A DNA stretch of 64,000 nt. It comes from Strigamia acuminata. Its lineage: Eukaryota; Arthropoda; Chilopoda; Geophilomorpha; Linotaeniidae. The stretch is taken from the NCBI GenBank assembly GCA_949358305.1, contig OX442319.1:8618001-8682000 (forward strand). The letters run 5' to 3'. The translations under genes and the position numbers were made by a program. Under the pieces are notes generated by a model that worked only from the letters and a program-made list of their open reading frames with translations, was not told where the DNA came from and searched no databases. Shown piece by piece: positions 10,873 to 21,904 of this stretch (positions are counted from its first letter, which is position 1; each line of letters begins with the position of its first letter).

Positions 10873-11852
10873 TTGCCATCGTAACTATAGCAGCTCAAAA
10901 AATTAAATATTATACTCGAATTTTTGTCTGTCAAAATTCGGGAAAAAATGCGTTTAAAAAAATCTATTTATTTATATACGTCTACATTTTCTTTTCTTTT
11001 GGCTATACGAATAAATCAAGGAAGACCCTTCTGGCAGTAGCAAACAATACAATATACAACCAAAACAAAATTCAATAAAGAAAAAATAAATAAGCTGCAG
11101 CTATCAGGAAATCACTTGCGAACCTGTAGAAGAAACTTGCATACAAAACCAATTAATAAAATAAAATAAAAAAATAAAATTACTAACAATAATATGAATA
11201 TCAAACTTCCCTCAAAATATATCATCACTGGGAATATTTTTTTGTCATTTTTCTTTTTCTTTTGTAAAATGAGTTTCAAGGTTGGTAACACTAAAAAATT
11301 CCAATATATTTTGACGAACACCGTATGTCGTTTGAAAAATGTCTATAAAATTAAAGAATTTAATTTCAATTAGAGATCATAAATTGTAACAAAATCTCTT
11401 AGCCTGGCTGGAGCTTCTGTCCCCACCACTAACATACCAGGTTCAGTATTGGAATATTTACAAACAAAAAAATTATTTTATACATATGTCCTAAAAAGCA
11501 AACTTGATTGACCTACCACACCCCTACCCTACCATACGTATTTTCAGTTAAAATAAATCTGCAATCATTATAAAAGTTTATATAATTTCATCTAGGACTT
11601 TCACTGGATGCGAAAAAAAATAAAAAATAAAATATATTTTTTCAATACAAATATCGAATATCATTGCATAGTTAATACAATTAGAAATAGTCTTCGCCAG
11701 TATAAACTTCCGGTATCTGTAATAAAAAAAAAAAATCCTTTACAAAATAAAATTAGCGTCCCGTTCCAATTTAAAAAGAACCCAACTCCGGTATTTGATG
11801 CTTTTACACCTTTTTACACCTATTATTTCTTCCAGTGTATTACCGATATTAC
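10873..11852. other. AT-rich intergenic DNA
   Basis: No gene recognised. The open frames in this interval are low-complexity and do not begin with a convincing start. Confidence 0.5.
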
Positions 11853-12034
11853 CTTCGTTTTTGTCTTTAAATGCGTGTGAGTTATGTTCTTCGTTAAACA
11901 CTCGTGTAATCACGATATTTCCCGTCGACAAAGTTTGACTACTTGCATCCGATATCATCTTCTTGGACTTCCCGCGCAATGGGCCCAAAGAAGACACCGA
12001 TATGCTTTTACGGGTGCCGTCGGTCCCTATGCTT
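11853..12034 (-). other. Possible orphan coding exon
   Basis: On the minus strand a GC-richer open frame runs from a candidate acceptor (TCTGCTAG ending at 12035) to a good donor (GAAG then GTAATATCGG at 11852). The peptide is Ser/Lys-rich, with SVSSLGPLRGKSKKMISD and GNIVITRVFNEEH. No ATG is in frame upstream: the Cys-rich extension to 12105 would need a TTG start. No partner exon was found and no family is recognised. It may be a gene fragment or chance. Confidence 0.3.
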
Positions 12035-12084
12035 CTAGCAGAGATGCCAGCGTCCCGACGGCAGTTGCAGCAACAACAGCAACA

Positions 12085-12433
12085 CAAACAATTCAAACAA
12101 TTCAAACCTTACTTAAAGCAACCCCATCTATGATACACAACTCGAATTGATCTGTTTGTTAAACCAACAATATTTTCAGTGGCGATGGCGCTCTAATTGA
12201 TTATCAAATATCAAAACGTCATTTCCAAACTGCCAAGGCCGTTAAATTTTTTTATTTATTTATTAGTTTTGTATTTTTGTTATTTTAAAAAACTTCTGTC
12301 ATTTGTTTACTTTCCTTTATACAGTACTCCATCAAATGTTTTCCCTATACAACGTTTTCCTTCCTCTAAAATCAAAAAAATCCGCTGAAATAAAGGAATA
12401 AACGACTTCACAAAAGTGTTAATAAAAAGTAAT
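12085..12433. other. 5' flank of the first GT92 gene
   Basis: The segment 12085-12180 contains ACTTAAAGCAACCCCATCTA and ends near AACCAACAAT. It recurs at 21125-21210 and, more diverged, at 15003-15050. It is part of the repeating GT92 unit. The bases just before the ATG resemble the 5' leaders of the other two genes. Confidence 0.6.
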
Positions 12434-12451
12434 ATGTTCACAGTTGTTACT

Positions 12452-14110
12452 ATGATATTCCAAAGCAAGTGGTGCAAACCAAAACTGGTCATTCGATGCC
12501 TGATTATCGTCATCTGTTGGTCAGTTGGGTACCTGGTTATTCATCAAGTTCCGTATAACATTCGGCCTGCTGGTGTAAATAGCAATTTGTTGAGTCCTGA
12601 CATTGAAAAAGCACGAAATACTTCAAGTTTAGTGTCAACTGTACAAACTACATCAACCGGGGTAAGCCCCAAATTGCACTTCCGTGCAGCGCCTGACATC
12701 AAACTGAAATACGTTGACTTAATTAAAACCTGGGCTTCTAAAGTTCCATCATTACCGCTACAATACCAAAAGACTGGATTAAAAGAAAGGAACTCAAGAT
12801 GTGCGAGTTATCCCAAGTTTATCGACATCAACTTTCATAATGAAATTTGGCAGGAATGGACGTCTAACGCGAGTGGTGCGAGTTTTTACATTTTTGGAGC
12901 CTACTGGGACAATCGACGAGAAAACAATTCCGCAGTGCGTTTATTGGTAATGGTTAATCGAGTTAAGCCGCCAGTTGTTATTTGTCAATTATGGTACAGT
13001 AAAAACGAGGACGAACTTCCGTTTGCTGTTGAAACGAACACAACACATAGTTACGCGTACATCTGGCGTAAACACTGGAGCGAATACCGCGACGGTTTAG
13101 TGCAACCGTATTTGCTCACATGTTCGTCAACATCTCGTAATGATCCGCCATTATCGGTGTCTTTGGTGGATAAACCCTGCGATAACGCTACAAACAATGT
13201 CTTGGTGGTGGTTGGAAAAGAAAGAAGAAAAGAAGCGACACCAAACTCGACGTTAAAATTTGCAGTCTGTGTTAAAGGAATGGATTTTTATTTCGACGAC
13301 ATCTCGGTGCGTTTGATAGAATGGTTGGAGTTACTTCGACAGTTCGGTGTTGACAAAGTGTTTGTTTACGATTTGGCCCTTCATCCAAACGTGACTAAAG
13401 TGTTGAAATATTACGAAAAACAAAACTTTGTTCACGTTTCGCCGTTAACATTGCCAGGACATACTCTGAATGAAAAACCACTCATTAATATTTACTTGAA
13501 ATTTAAGCAACTATTTAAAAGGCAAGCGGAATTAATCCCCTACAACGACTGTTTTTACCGCCATCGCCACGAATACGACTACATAGTCCTTCTGGACGTT
13601 GATGAAATAATTGTACCACTGAAAGATTACACCTGGAATGATCTCTTGCTGCGAGTCATTGGTAATGACACAAAACCCAGCGATTCATATCAGGCTTCAA
13701 ATGTTTATTTCTACGATGATCCTCTTCACTCGCACGGATGGGATAAAGATGTGCCGATCTATATGCACATGATGCAACATGTATGGCGAGCTACAAACCA
13801 CTCAATAAAACGCCATTACGTAAAAAGTTTCTTCAGTACACAAACACTGCTTACTTTACACAATCATTTGCCGATCAACTGCCTGAATGCCACGGGTGGA
13901 ATGAGGAATTGTAACGACAAGTCGATTGATTTAGACTTTGCTCAATTGCAGCACTATCGAAGATACTGTGGTGTTGCTGAGGTTATATTGAAAGATTGTG
14001 ACGCTCTGTTCTATAAGAATTTAACCATTGATGATAATTTAAGACGTTATTTAGAACCTGTTGTTAACAGAACGAATGTTACACTCATGAGATTAGGTTT
14101 CATGAATTAA
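12452..14110 (+). CDS. GT92 (DUF23) glycosyltransferase, copy 1 (552 aa)
   Basis: Single exon. I chose the ATG at 12452 because it aligns with the starts of copies 2 and 3 (MIFQSKW against MTLPSKS); an in-frame ATG lies at 12434. This is a type II membrane protein: short basic N-terminus, TM at about residues 12-30 (LVIRCLIIVICWSVGYLVI), a stem, then the GT92 domain. Landmarks are FAVCVKGMDFYFDDISVRLI, WLELLRQFGVDKVFVY, NDCFYRHRHEYDYIVLLDVD with the DxD-like D382-V-D384, and a C-terminal Cys-rich part. Several N-x-S/T sites fit a Golgi-lumenal enzyme. Characterised GT92 enzymes are galactosyltransferases; the substrate here is unknown. It lies first in a cluster of three intact and two broken copies. 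Confidence 0.9.
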   Translation: MIFQSKWCKPKLVIRCLIIVICWSVGYLVIHQVPYNIRPAGVNSNLLSPDIEKARNTSSLVSTVQTTSTGVSPKLHFRAAPDIKLKYVDLIKTWASKVPSLPLQYQKTGLKERNSRCASYPKFIDINFHNEIWQEWTSNASGASFYIFGAYWDNRRENNSAVRLLVMVNRVKPPVVICQLWYSKNEDELPFAVETNTTHSYAYIWRKHWSEYRDGLVQPYLLTCSSTSRNDPPLSVSLVDKPCDNATNNVLVVVGKERRKEATPNSTLKFAVCVKGMDFYFDDISVRLIEWLELLRQFGVDKVFVYDLALHPNVTKVLKYYEKQNFVHVSPLTLPGHTLNEKPLINIYLKFKQLFKRQAELIPYNDCFYRHRHEYDYIVLLDVDEIIVPLKDYTWNDLLLRVIGNDTKPSDSYQASNVYFYDDPLHSHGWDKDVPIYMHMMQHVWRATNHSIKRHYVKSFFSTQTLLTLHNHLPINCLNATGGMRNCNDKSIDLDFAQLQHYRRYCGVAEVILKDCDALFYKNLTIDDNLRRYLEPVVNRTNVTLMRLGFMN

Positions 14111-15409
14111 TTAATACTTTCCCATAAGTTCTACGGTAATTTCAAACTGTATACTGTAAGAATATTGCACGAATAAATTAATCGTATGCACTAATAGTTG
14201 ACAGCAATAGTTGACCTGCAGTGTTTAGATAGAGACTCATCTTGTGCTTAGGTTGTGAATATTATGATTAAGATTTGCCATATGCTTAGATTATAATTGG
14301 ATATCATGCTGTGTGTAGATTGAGTGTCTTGCCATTGAGTACAGTTTATTCAATACCCCTGCCCTTGAGGTGTAAAGAGGAGTTGGCCCTGTCAGCTACA
14401 TACAAGCTGTACACTGTAAGACTATTGTAGCAATAAATGCAATATTGTGCAGTTAGCATGTATACTGTAAGACTGTATTCCAGTATGATAGTAGCAAGTA
14501 GCAATTGTGCATTTGGTGTAAGAATTAAAGACACTTTCTCTGTTTTTCCCAGTTCAAACAATCATCCATTTGTCGTATAAAATCAGATAACTAATCTATA
14601 AATGACTACGGTAATTTAGATCTACTCTGATCAAAATTGATTAATCTCGGCACTTCCTGATGGTCATTTCTTGGGCCCACTGTCAGTTCCGGGCTCGCAA
14701 GTCCATCCGGTTGCTGGGATTTGCGCACGCGCAGCGCGAAGAGCTGCTTTAAGGACATTGTGTCGTGCAGTTAAAATGTATTGAATGCTAAAGACTTTCT
14801 TCAGTATTTTTCTTATTCATGCAAGATTTGAGTACAAATTCCTTGGAATCTGTTCGATTTCTTTAAAAAAAAAGAAAATATACCTACTTTAAATTGGATT
14901 TTATTTGGTGGTATCTTTATGCATATTGAGGTTAGGAGAAAAGAGGTAAGAGGTAGTTAAAGTAAAATACATGCCGTAATTGCTTTCCCTAGGATTGGCT
15001 CCACACAATTTGAACTGATCCGTTTGTTACACCAACAATCATAATATCAAATCTGAGTTAATACAACAAACAACAACCAACCATACTTTTAGGACTAACA
15101 ACCTGAGCACCTTCGAAAAAAAAATTATTGGTATCTTAAATAGAAAGAGCTTCCATCTTCAATTTTTATAAACACAAGCGAAGCAACACAAACTCAATCT
15201 AAATCTAAACAACCATATATTTAAAAATATATTAACTTGTGGTGCGTTATCTTTGCTTTTTTTTATTTTTACTATTATATTGCATATTATTCCGTACAAT
15301 TACTATAATATTGTATTTGTCTATTACTCTACAGTTACAGAGGTTTCATAAAGAGTATTCACCGTAAATTGCTGGCCAGTTGTGGAAAAATCAAGACATA
15401 TCTTCACCC
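14111..15409. other. Spacer between GT92 copy 1 and pseudogene A
   Basis: It holds the copy 1 3' end (AATAAATTAATCG-type poly(A) sequence) and a block at 14235-14400 shared with 20790-21120. At 15000-15400 is a decayed GT92 5' flank with the leader TTACAGAGGTTTCATAAAGA. No independent gene is seen. Confidence 0.6.
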
Positions 15410-16605
15410 TTCTCACTATGACACTCCCAAGCAAGTGGTGTGAACTCAAAGTAGAAATTCGATGCCTGATCAAAAGATGATGAACTACCGTTTGCTGTAG
15501 AAACGAACACAACAAATAGTGACGCATTCATCTGGCGTAAACCCTGGTGCGAATACGAAGACGAAATGCTGCTATCGTATTTGCTCACATGTTCGTCAAC
15601 ATCTCGTACAGATCCACCATTATCGGTGTATTTGGTAGATAAGCCCTGCGACAATACTAATGACGTCTTGGTGGTGGTTGGAAAAGAAAGAAGAAAAGAA
15701 GCGACACCAAACTCGACGTTAAAATTTGAAGTTTGTGTTAAAGGATTGGATTTTATTGCGAGGATTTCTCGGTGCGTTTGATAGAGTGGTTCGAGTTACT
15801 TCGACAGTTCGGTGTTGACAAAGTGTTTGTTTACGATTTGGCCCTTCATCCAAATGTGACTAAAGTTTTGAAATATTGTTCATGTTTCGCTTTTAATGTT
15901 GCCAGGACATACTCTGAATGAAAAATCACTCATGAATATTTAAAACGCAAGCGGAAGTAATCCCCTTAAAACGATCGTTGTAGGGGATTACTTCCGCTTT
16001 CAAGTAAATATTCATGAGTGATTTTTCATTCAGACTATGTCCTGGTAATGTTAAAGGTGAAACAATCGATTGTTTTTACCGCCATCGCCACGAATATGAT
16101 TACATGGTCCTTCTGGACGTTGATGAAATAATTGTACCACTGAAAGATAACACCTGGAATGAACTATTGCTGGTTGCTGCGAGTCATTGGTAATGGCACA
16201 AAATCCATTGAATCATTTCGTGCTCTAAGCTTTTTTTTAACGGATCTACACCGATCTATATGCACATGATGCAACATGTACGGAGAGGAAGATACAAGCA
16301 AAAGCATACAACTTCGTAAAAAGTTTTTTCAGTACACAAACACTGCTTACTTTATACCATCATTTGCCGATCAGCTGCTTAGATTACGCGGGTGGAAATA
16401 GGAAGTGTGAAATAAAATGGATTGACGAGAATATTGCTCAATTGCTGCACTATCAAAGAGAATGTCCTCAATCTCCAATGGAAACTTGCGTACATTATTC
16501 GCATAAGAATTCCCCTACTGATGACAATTTAAGACGTTTTTTAGAACAGAGTGAATGTTTCATTCTTGAGTTTAGGATTCTTGAATTAATTAAAACGTTT
16601 GCAAT
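15410..16605 (+). pseudogene. GT92 pseudogene A
   Basis: A decayed copy reads in pieces. The 5' leader and start region remain near 15412-15470. A large deletion then joins to LPFAVETNTTNSDAFIWRKP-like sequence. An open piece at 15566-15770 matches SRNDPPLSVSLVDKPC through FAVCVKG. Frameshifts follow at the FDDISVRLIEW segment. A foldback duplication occupies 15902-16045. Pieces of the DVDE region and the C-terminus reach about 16600. Internal stops, frameshifts and deletions rule out a working enzyme. It forms a tandem unit with copy 2, matching pseudogene B with copy 3. Confidence 0.9.
15902..16045. repeat. Foldback duplication inside pseudogene A
   Basis: The segment beginning CCAGGACATACTCTGAATGA and continuing to the GGAAGTAATCCCC motif is followed, after about 15 bp, by its own inverted copy ending CATTCAGACTATGTCCTGG. 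The arms are about 60 bp, with a small gap in the left one. Confidence 0.9.
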
Positions 16606-16700
16606 TGTTCTACGGCATTTTCAAAGTGTACACTGTTTTGCACAAATAAATTAATCGTATGCAGTGATAGTTGACAATAAACATATACTTATAAGTACAA

Positions 16701-17907
16701 CCCGCACCCATGTGTATTGGGCCGCTTGTATTTTTTGATGTTGCAAAAAAGAAAATCGTACATTTCGAACTCAAAAAAAAGTTTTTAATCAAAATATATA
16801 AATGCAACTTGTAGAACAAACATTGGGCTTTATTTTTTTAAAAAAAATAAAATTTTAACTTAAACGGGCCAAAAGTTATGGCCATTTGAATTTGCGTCAC
16901 TTGGCACAAGTGTATTGGGCCACCCCGCTAATTGCCTCAAGTGAGTTGGGCCGGCAGAAAAAGCTTAGCATCACATCCAAAAAATCACACAAAAAATCGG
17001 TTTCTTCAGAAAATCATTGTTTATTTGAACAATACTTTACAATATTTTGTTGGATAACCAAAATTTTATACGTGAAAAGTCAAAACCTAAATGTGATGGG
17101 TTAGGAAAACTGAGCAATTGACTTGACTTTGTTTAGAATCATTTTTCTGCTGAAATATCCATTTCAAAGGCAGTTTATCATGTGCAAATGGAAGCATAAC
17201 AATCCTCCCAACACTTTTTCATAAGTATATTGGTCTATGAAACCCTTAATTTAATGTTGTGAACCGATACACATACAGGAAACCATTCCCAAGCCATTTT
17301 ACTATTGGGATGACTTGAGGATGGTTTCCTCTATGTGTATCGGTCCACAACATTAAATTAAGAATAGCATGGACCAATATACTTATGAAAAAGTGTTGGA
17401 GGATTGTTATGCTTCCATTTGCACATGATAAACTGCCTTTGAAGTGGATATTTCAGCAGGAAAATGATTCTAAACATAAAGTCAGGTCAATTGCTCAGTT
17501 TTCCTAACCCATCACATTTAGGTTTTGACTTTTCGCGTATAAAATTTTGGTTATCCAACAAAATATTGTAAAGTATTGTTCAAATAAACAATGATTTTCT
17601 GAAGAAACCGGTTTTTTGTGTGATTTTTTGGATGTGGTGCTAAGCTTTTTCTGCCGGCCCAACTCACTTGAGGCAATTAGCGTGGTGGCCCAATACACTT
17701 GTGCCAAGTGACGCAAATTCAAATGGCCATAACGTTTGGCCCATTTAAGTTAAAATTTTATTTTTTTTTAAAAAATAAAGCCCAATGTTTGTTCTACAAG
17801 TTGCATTTATTTATTTTGATTAAAAGTTTTTATTTGAGTTCGAAATTTACGATTTTCTTTTTTGCAACATCAAAAAATGCAAGCGGCCCAATACACATGG
17901 GTGCGGG
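16701..17907. mobile_element. Near-perfect foldback element (1.2 kb)
   Basis: Two arms of about 590 bp are inverted copies around a core of about 20 bp near 17304. Ends are CCCGCACCCATGTGTATTGG and its inverse. The same 72-codon frame (starting MNLRHLAQVYWAT) occurs on both strands, one per arm, so it is a by-product of symmetry. The flanks AGTACA (16694-16699) and AGTATA (17910-17915) look like a 6-bp target duplication with one change. The paralogous spacer at about 36345 lacks the insert and preserves the empty site. It has no transposase. A transcript would fold into long double-stranded RNA. Confidence 0.9.
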
Positions 17908-17915
17908 CTAGTATA

Positions 17916-18801
17916 CCGCGACCGAAGGAAAGTAAAGAAAATCTACAAATTGCTCCTCGTCGGTGCCTCTGGCCCACTGGTCATTGTATCCAGTGGTACT
18001 GAATGAGAGGTCTGGTTGTAATAATATTCAAACTTGCTCTTTTTATCAATAATGTGTGGCAGTTTAAATTCGACTTAATACAACACAGTTGTTATCAACT
18101 CCGGGTTACGTGCCTTTAAGACTGTCGTCAACAACTGGAGGGTAATACCGCGCTAAACCTAGCTGGGATTCTTAGTGGCGAGATGGCTAGATCGAGCAAT
18201 TGCGCATTAACTACGCGCACAAAAGACACAGATAAATACACAGTTGCAAATTGTTGGAACAGTGGTTATTACAAGGCTTGGACTGATCTAATCACACACG
18301 CACAGGCCAAGGGATAAAACAAAACATCAAGTAAATGAGGAAATCAGGTAGGGTTAAACAAAATTAGGTTTATTAAGGAAATTTAACAATTAGGAACAAC
18401 AAATGAAAGGGAGTACGCGTTAAACAATAGCAAGTTAAGAGCGCGCAATGCCGGATCGTGACAAGTCTTACCACAGACACTTCCATCTTCGATTTTTCAA
18501 GCCACAAATAATGTAACAATTTTTTTGTGCTTTCAACTTTAAACAAACTCAATCTCAAGCTAAACAACCGTATATTTTTTTGTGGTGAGTGATAATACTT
18601 TTGTTCTGAATTTTGTTCCTATTTTTGTTCTTATTTCTATTCGTATTTTTGTTCTTATTTTTACTCTTCGAGTACTATCATATAGTATATTATTCTATAT
18701 TATTACTATACTACAATATTACTCTACGGTTACAGAGGTTCTATAAAGAGTATTCATCGTAAATCGCTGGCCCGTCACGACATATCTTCACTCTTCTCAC
18801 T
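17916..18801. other. Spacer upstream of GT92 copy 2
   Basis: It carries hairpin-repeat copy 3 (17946-18020; second stem CCACTGG/CCAGTGG intact). The rest is colinear with 36350-36540, 37665-37800 and 38190-38756 in front of copy 3, with two insertions in that paralogue. The leader near 18720-18800 (TTACAGAGGTTCTATAAAGA) is shared by the GT92 copies. Confidence 0.7.
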
Positions 18802-20490
18802 ATGACACTCCCAAGCAAGTCGCGTGTACGCAAACTAGCTGTTCGATGCCTGATTATCCTCGTTTGTTGGTCAGTTGGGTACATTGTTTATCATCAAGTA
18901 ACGCAATCAGTAACGTCTAACATTCGGCCTGCAAGTGTAAATAGCAATTTGTTGGGTGCTGAAATTGAAAAAGCACGAAAAACCTCAAGTTTAGTGACAA
19001 CTGTACAAACTACATCAACCGCGGCAACAGTTCCAACTTTGAAAGTAAGTCAGGAAAGCCAGAAATTGCATCATTTGCTTGTAGCGCCTGACATTCAAGT
19101 GAATTACATTGAATTAATTAAAAAGTGGGCTTCAAAAGTTCCATCATTACCGCTAGACTTCCTAAAGACTGGATTCAAAGAAAATAACTCAACTTGTGCG
19201 ACGTATCCCGGGATATTCGACATCCACTTTCATAACGAAATTTGGCAGGAATGGACATCCAAAGCGAGCGGTGCGACTTTTTACATTTTTGGAGCCTACT
19301 GGGACAATCGACGAGAAAACAATTCCGCAGTGCGTTTATTGGTAATGGTTAATCGAAATTATCCGCCAGCTGTTATTTGTCAATTATGGTACAGTAAAAA
19401 CGAGGATGAACTTCCGTTTGCTGTACAAACGAACATAACATCTAGTTACGCATACATGTGGAGTACATACCGGATCAATTTTCGCGACGGAACGGTGCAA
19501 TCGTATATGCTCACATGTTCGTTATCATCTCGTAAAGATCCGCCGTTATCAGTGTCTTTGGTAGATGAGCCCTGCGAAAATGCTAACAACAATGTCCTGG
19601 TGGTTGTTGGAAAAGAAAGAAGAAAAGAAGCGACACCAAACTCGACGTTAAAATTTGCAGTCTGTGTTAAAGGATTGGATTTTTATTTCGACGACATCTC
19701 GGTGCGTTTGATAGAATGGTTGGAGTTACTTCGACAGTTCGGTGTTGACAAAGTGTTTGTTTACGAGTTGGCCCTTCATCCAAACGTCACTAAAGTTTTG
19801 AAATATTACGAAAAACAAAACTTTGTTCACGTTTCGCCTCTAACGTTACCGGGACATAGCCTGAATGAAAAACCACTCTTGAATATTTACTTGAAAATTA
19901 ATAAGCTATTTAAAAGGCTAGCGGAATTAATGCCCTACAACGACTGTTTTTACCGCCATCGCCACGAATACGATTACATCGTCCTTCTGGACGTTGATGA
20001 AATGATTGTACCACTGAAAGATAACACCTGGAACGATCTCTTGCTGCGAGTCATTAAAGGCACAAAAGCCAGTGATTCATATCGGGCTTCAAACTTTTAT
20101 TTCTCCGATGATCCTCTTCACTCGCACGGATGGGATAAAGATGTGCCGATCTATATGCACATGATGCAACATGTATGGCGAACTACAAAATTTGGCATGG
20201 TGAAAAGTTTCTTCAGTACACAAACAGTGCTCACTTTGCACAATCATTATCCGATCAACTGCCTGAATTCCACGGGTGGAATAAGGAAATGTAACTACAA
20301 GTCGATTGGTGTAGATTTTGCTCAATTGCAGCACTATCGAAGATTCTGTGTTTCTGCTCGGTCTAAATTGAAAGATTGTGACGCTCAGTTCTATAAGAAT
20401 TTAACCATTGATGATAATTTAAGACGTTATTTAGAACCTGTTGTTAACAGAACGAATGTTACACTCACAAGATTAGGTTTCATGAATTAA
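18802..20490 (+). CDS. GT92 (DUF23) glycosyltransferase, copy 2 (562 aa)
   Basis: Single exon with its start at MTLPSKSRVRKLAV. TM at about residues 13-31 (RCLIILVCWSVGYIVYHQ). The catalytic domain carries FYFDDISVRLIEWLELLRQF and NDCFYRHRHEYDY, followed by D397-V-D399-E. The N-terminal 100 residues are nearly the same as in copy 3. The middle (FRDGTVQSYMLTCSLSSRKD) is its own. It is two residues shorter than copies 1 and 3 after VIKGTKA and lacks a few residues at the TTKFGM stretch. Expected role: a Golgi type II enzyme adding a sugar, by family galactose. The downstream AATAAA-type signal is shared with copy 1. Confidence 0.9.
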   Translation: MTLPSKSRVRKLAVRCLIILVCWSVGYIVYHQVTQSVTSNIRPASVNSNLLGAEIEKARKTSSLVTTVQTTSTAATVPTLKVSQESQKLHHLLVAPDIQVNYIELIKKWASKVPSLPLDFLKTGFKENNSTCATYPGIFDIHFHNEIWQEWTSKASGATFYIFGAYWDNRRENNSAVRLLVMVNRNYPPAVICQLWYSKNEDELPFAVQTNITSSYAYMWSTYRINFRDGTVQSYMLTCSLSSRKDPPLSVSLVDEPCENANNNVLVVVGKERRKEATPNSTLKFAVCVKGLDFYFDDISVRLIEWLELLRQFGVDKVFVYELALHPNVTKVLKYYEKQNFVHVSPLTLPGHSLNEKPLLNIYLKINKLFKRLAELMPYNDCFYRHRHEYDYIVLLDVDEMIVPLKDNTWNDLLLRVIKGTKASDSYRASNFYFSDDPLHSHGWDKDVPIYMHMMQHVWRTTKFGMVKSFFSTQTVLTLHNHYPINCLNSTGGIRKCNYKSIGVDFAQLQHYRRFCVSARSKLKDCDAQFYKNLTIDDNLRRYLEPVVNRTNVTLTRLGFMN

Positions 20491-21544
20491 TTAATACTTT
20501 TCCAAAAGTTCTACGGTATTTACAAACTGTGTGCTGTAAGAATATTGCACGAATAAATCGTATGTACTAATAGTTGTCAATTTTACTGACAATTCAACTC
20601 ACCAATTTTCTCATGTTTTCAAATAAAGAAATAAAAAATAATAAAAATAATTTTTTTTTCAAAACCTTTCGTTTCTTTCACAATAGTCGAGCGATTCTTC
20701 TAAATAAACGAGGTCTTTCTTCGTGGGGTTTTTACGATTTTTGCTCATAGGATGCTGTGTTTAAACAGAGATTCATTTTGTGCTTAAGTTGTGAATATTA
20801 TGATTAAGATTTGTCATATGCTTAGATTATAATTGGGTATCGTGCGGTGTGTAGATTGAGTGTCTTGCCATTGAGTATTGTCCTATTCCTAGACGTTTTG
20901 CGCTAGTTTGTGCTTCGAAAGAAAGGTTCGATCAAACAACATCCATTCCGTTTATAATGCGACTCCATACCTGAACTGAGTTCTTTAATAGATGAAAACT
21001 ATAAAAGGGAGCGACAATCCGAGCTGTTTGCTCTCTTTCGTGCTTCGCAAATACATTCCTAAAAGTACAGTTTATTCAATACCCCTGGCCTTGAGGTGTA
21101 AAGATGAGTTGGCCCTCTCAGCTGCACACAAATAATTCAAACCTTACTTAAAGCAACCCCATCTATGATACACAACTTGAATTGATCTGTTTGTTAGACC
21201 AACAATCAACATCAAACCTGAGTTAATACAACAAACAACAACCAACCGTAGTTATATTATCATATTAGTAGAACGTCTTACCATACATACTTCCATCTTC
21301 AATTTTTAAACTCACAAAGAATGCAACAATTTTTAAGTCTTCAACTGTGCACAAGCTAAAAACCATATATTTCTTTGTGGTGCGTGATCATACTTTTGTT
21401 CTTATTTTTAATCTTACGGTACTATTTTATAGTATATTATTCCATAGAATTACTATACTACAGTATTTGTTTATTACTCTAGAGTTACAGACGTTTCATA
21501 AGGAGTGTTCATCGTAAATTGCTGGCTTATCGTGGAAAAATCAA
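20491..21544. other. Spacer between copy 2 and pseudogene B
   Basis: It is colinear with the spacer after copy 1, apart from an insert of about 180 bp at 20880-21062. The insert contains TATAAAAGGGAGCGACAATC and may be a small promoter-bearing repeat. The block at 21125-21210 matches 12085-12180. The leader of pseudogene B starts near 21480. Confidence 0.6.
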
Positions 21545-21904
21545 CGACATATCTTCACCCTTCTCACTGACACTACCAAGCGAGAGGCTTGTTGTCTCAA
21601 ATTAGCTATTCGAAGCCTGAATTTCGTCGTTTGTTGGTCAGTTGGGTACCTGGTTTTTCATCAAGTTCCATCTAACATTCGGCCTGCAGGTGTATATAGC
21701 GATTTGTGGAGTTTTGTAATTGGAAAAGAACGAAATATATCACGTTTTGTGTCTACTGTGCAAACTCCATCAAATGGGGCAACAGTTTCAACATTAAAAG
21801 GAAGTCAGTAACCAAAATTTCACTTGCGTGTGGCGCCTGACATCAAGTCAAATACATTAACGTGTCTTTGGTGGATAAGCCCTACGACAACGCTGCAAAC
21901 AATG
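21545..21904 (+). pseudogene. GT92 pseudogene B, 5' piece
   Basis: The leader and N-terminal region are recognisable (VCWSVGYLVFHQV-like, then NIRPAGVYSDL), but the start ATG is lost and frameshifts and a stop are present. A deletion joins it directly to the VSLVDKPYDNAANN region. At 21904 the LTR retrotransposon begins; the rest resumes at 35409. The AATG target duplication at 21901-21904 belongs to this sequence. Confidence 0.9.

Noticed and set aside
11853-12105. Minus-strand protein starting MNCLNCLCCCCCCNC as a palmitoylated membrane protein
   Set aside because: The start codon is TTG, not ATG; the Cys run comes from a CAA/CAG microsatellite within the conserved GT92 upstream segment.
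16886-17722. Two 72-aa proteins, one on each strand, nearly identical
   Set aside because: They are mirror images produced by the foldback symmetry; no homologue and no start context is evident.
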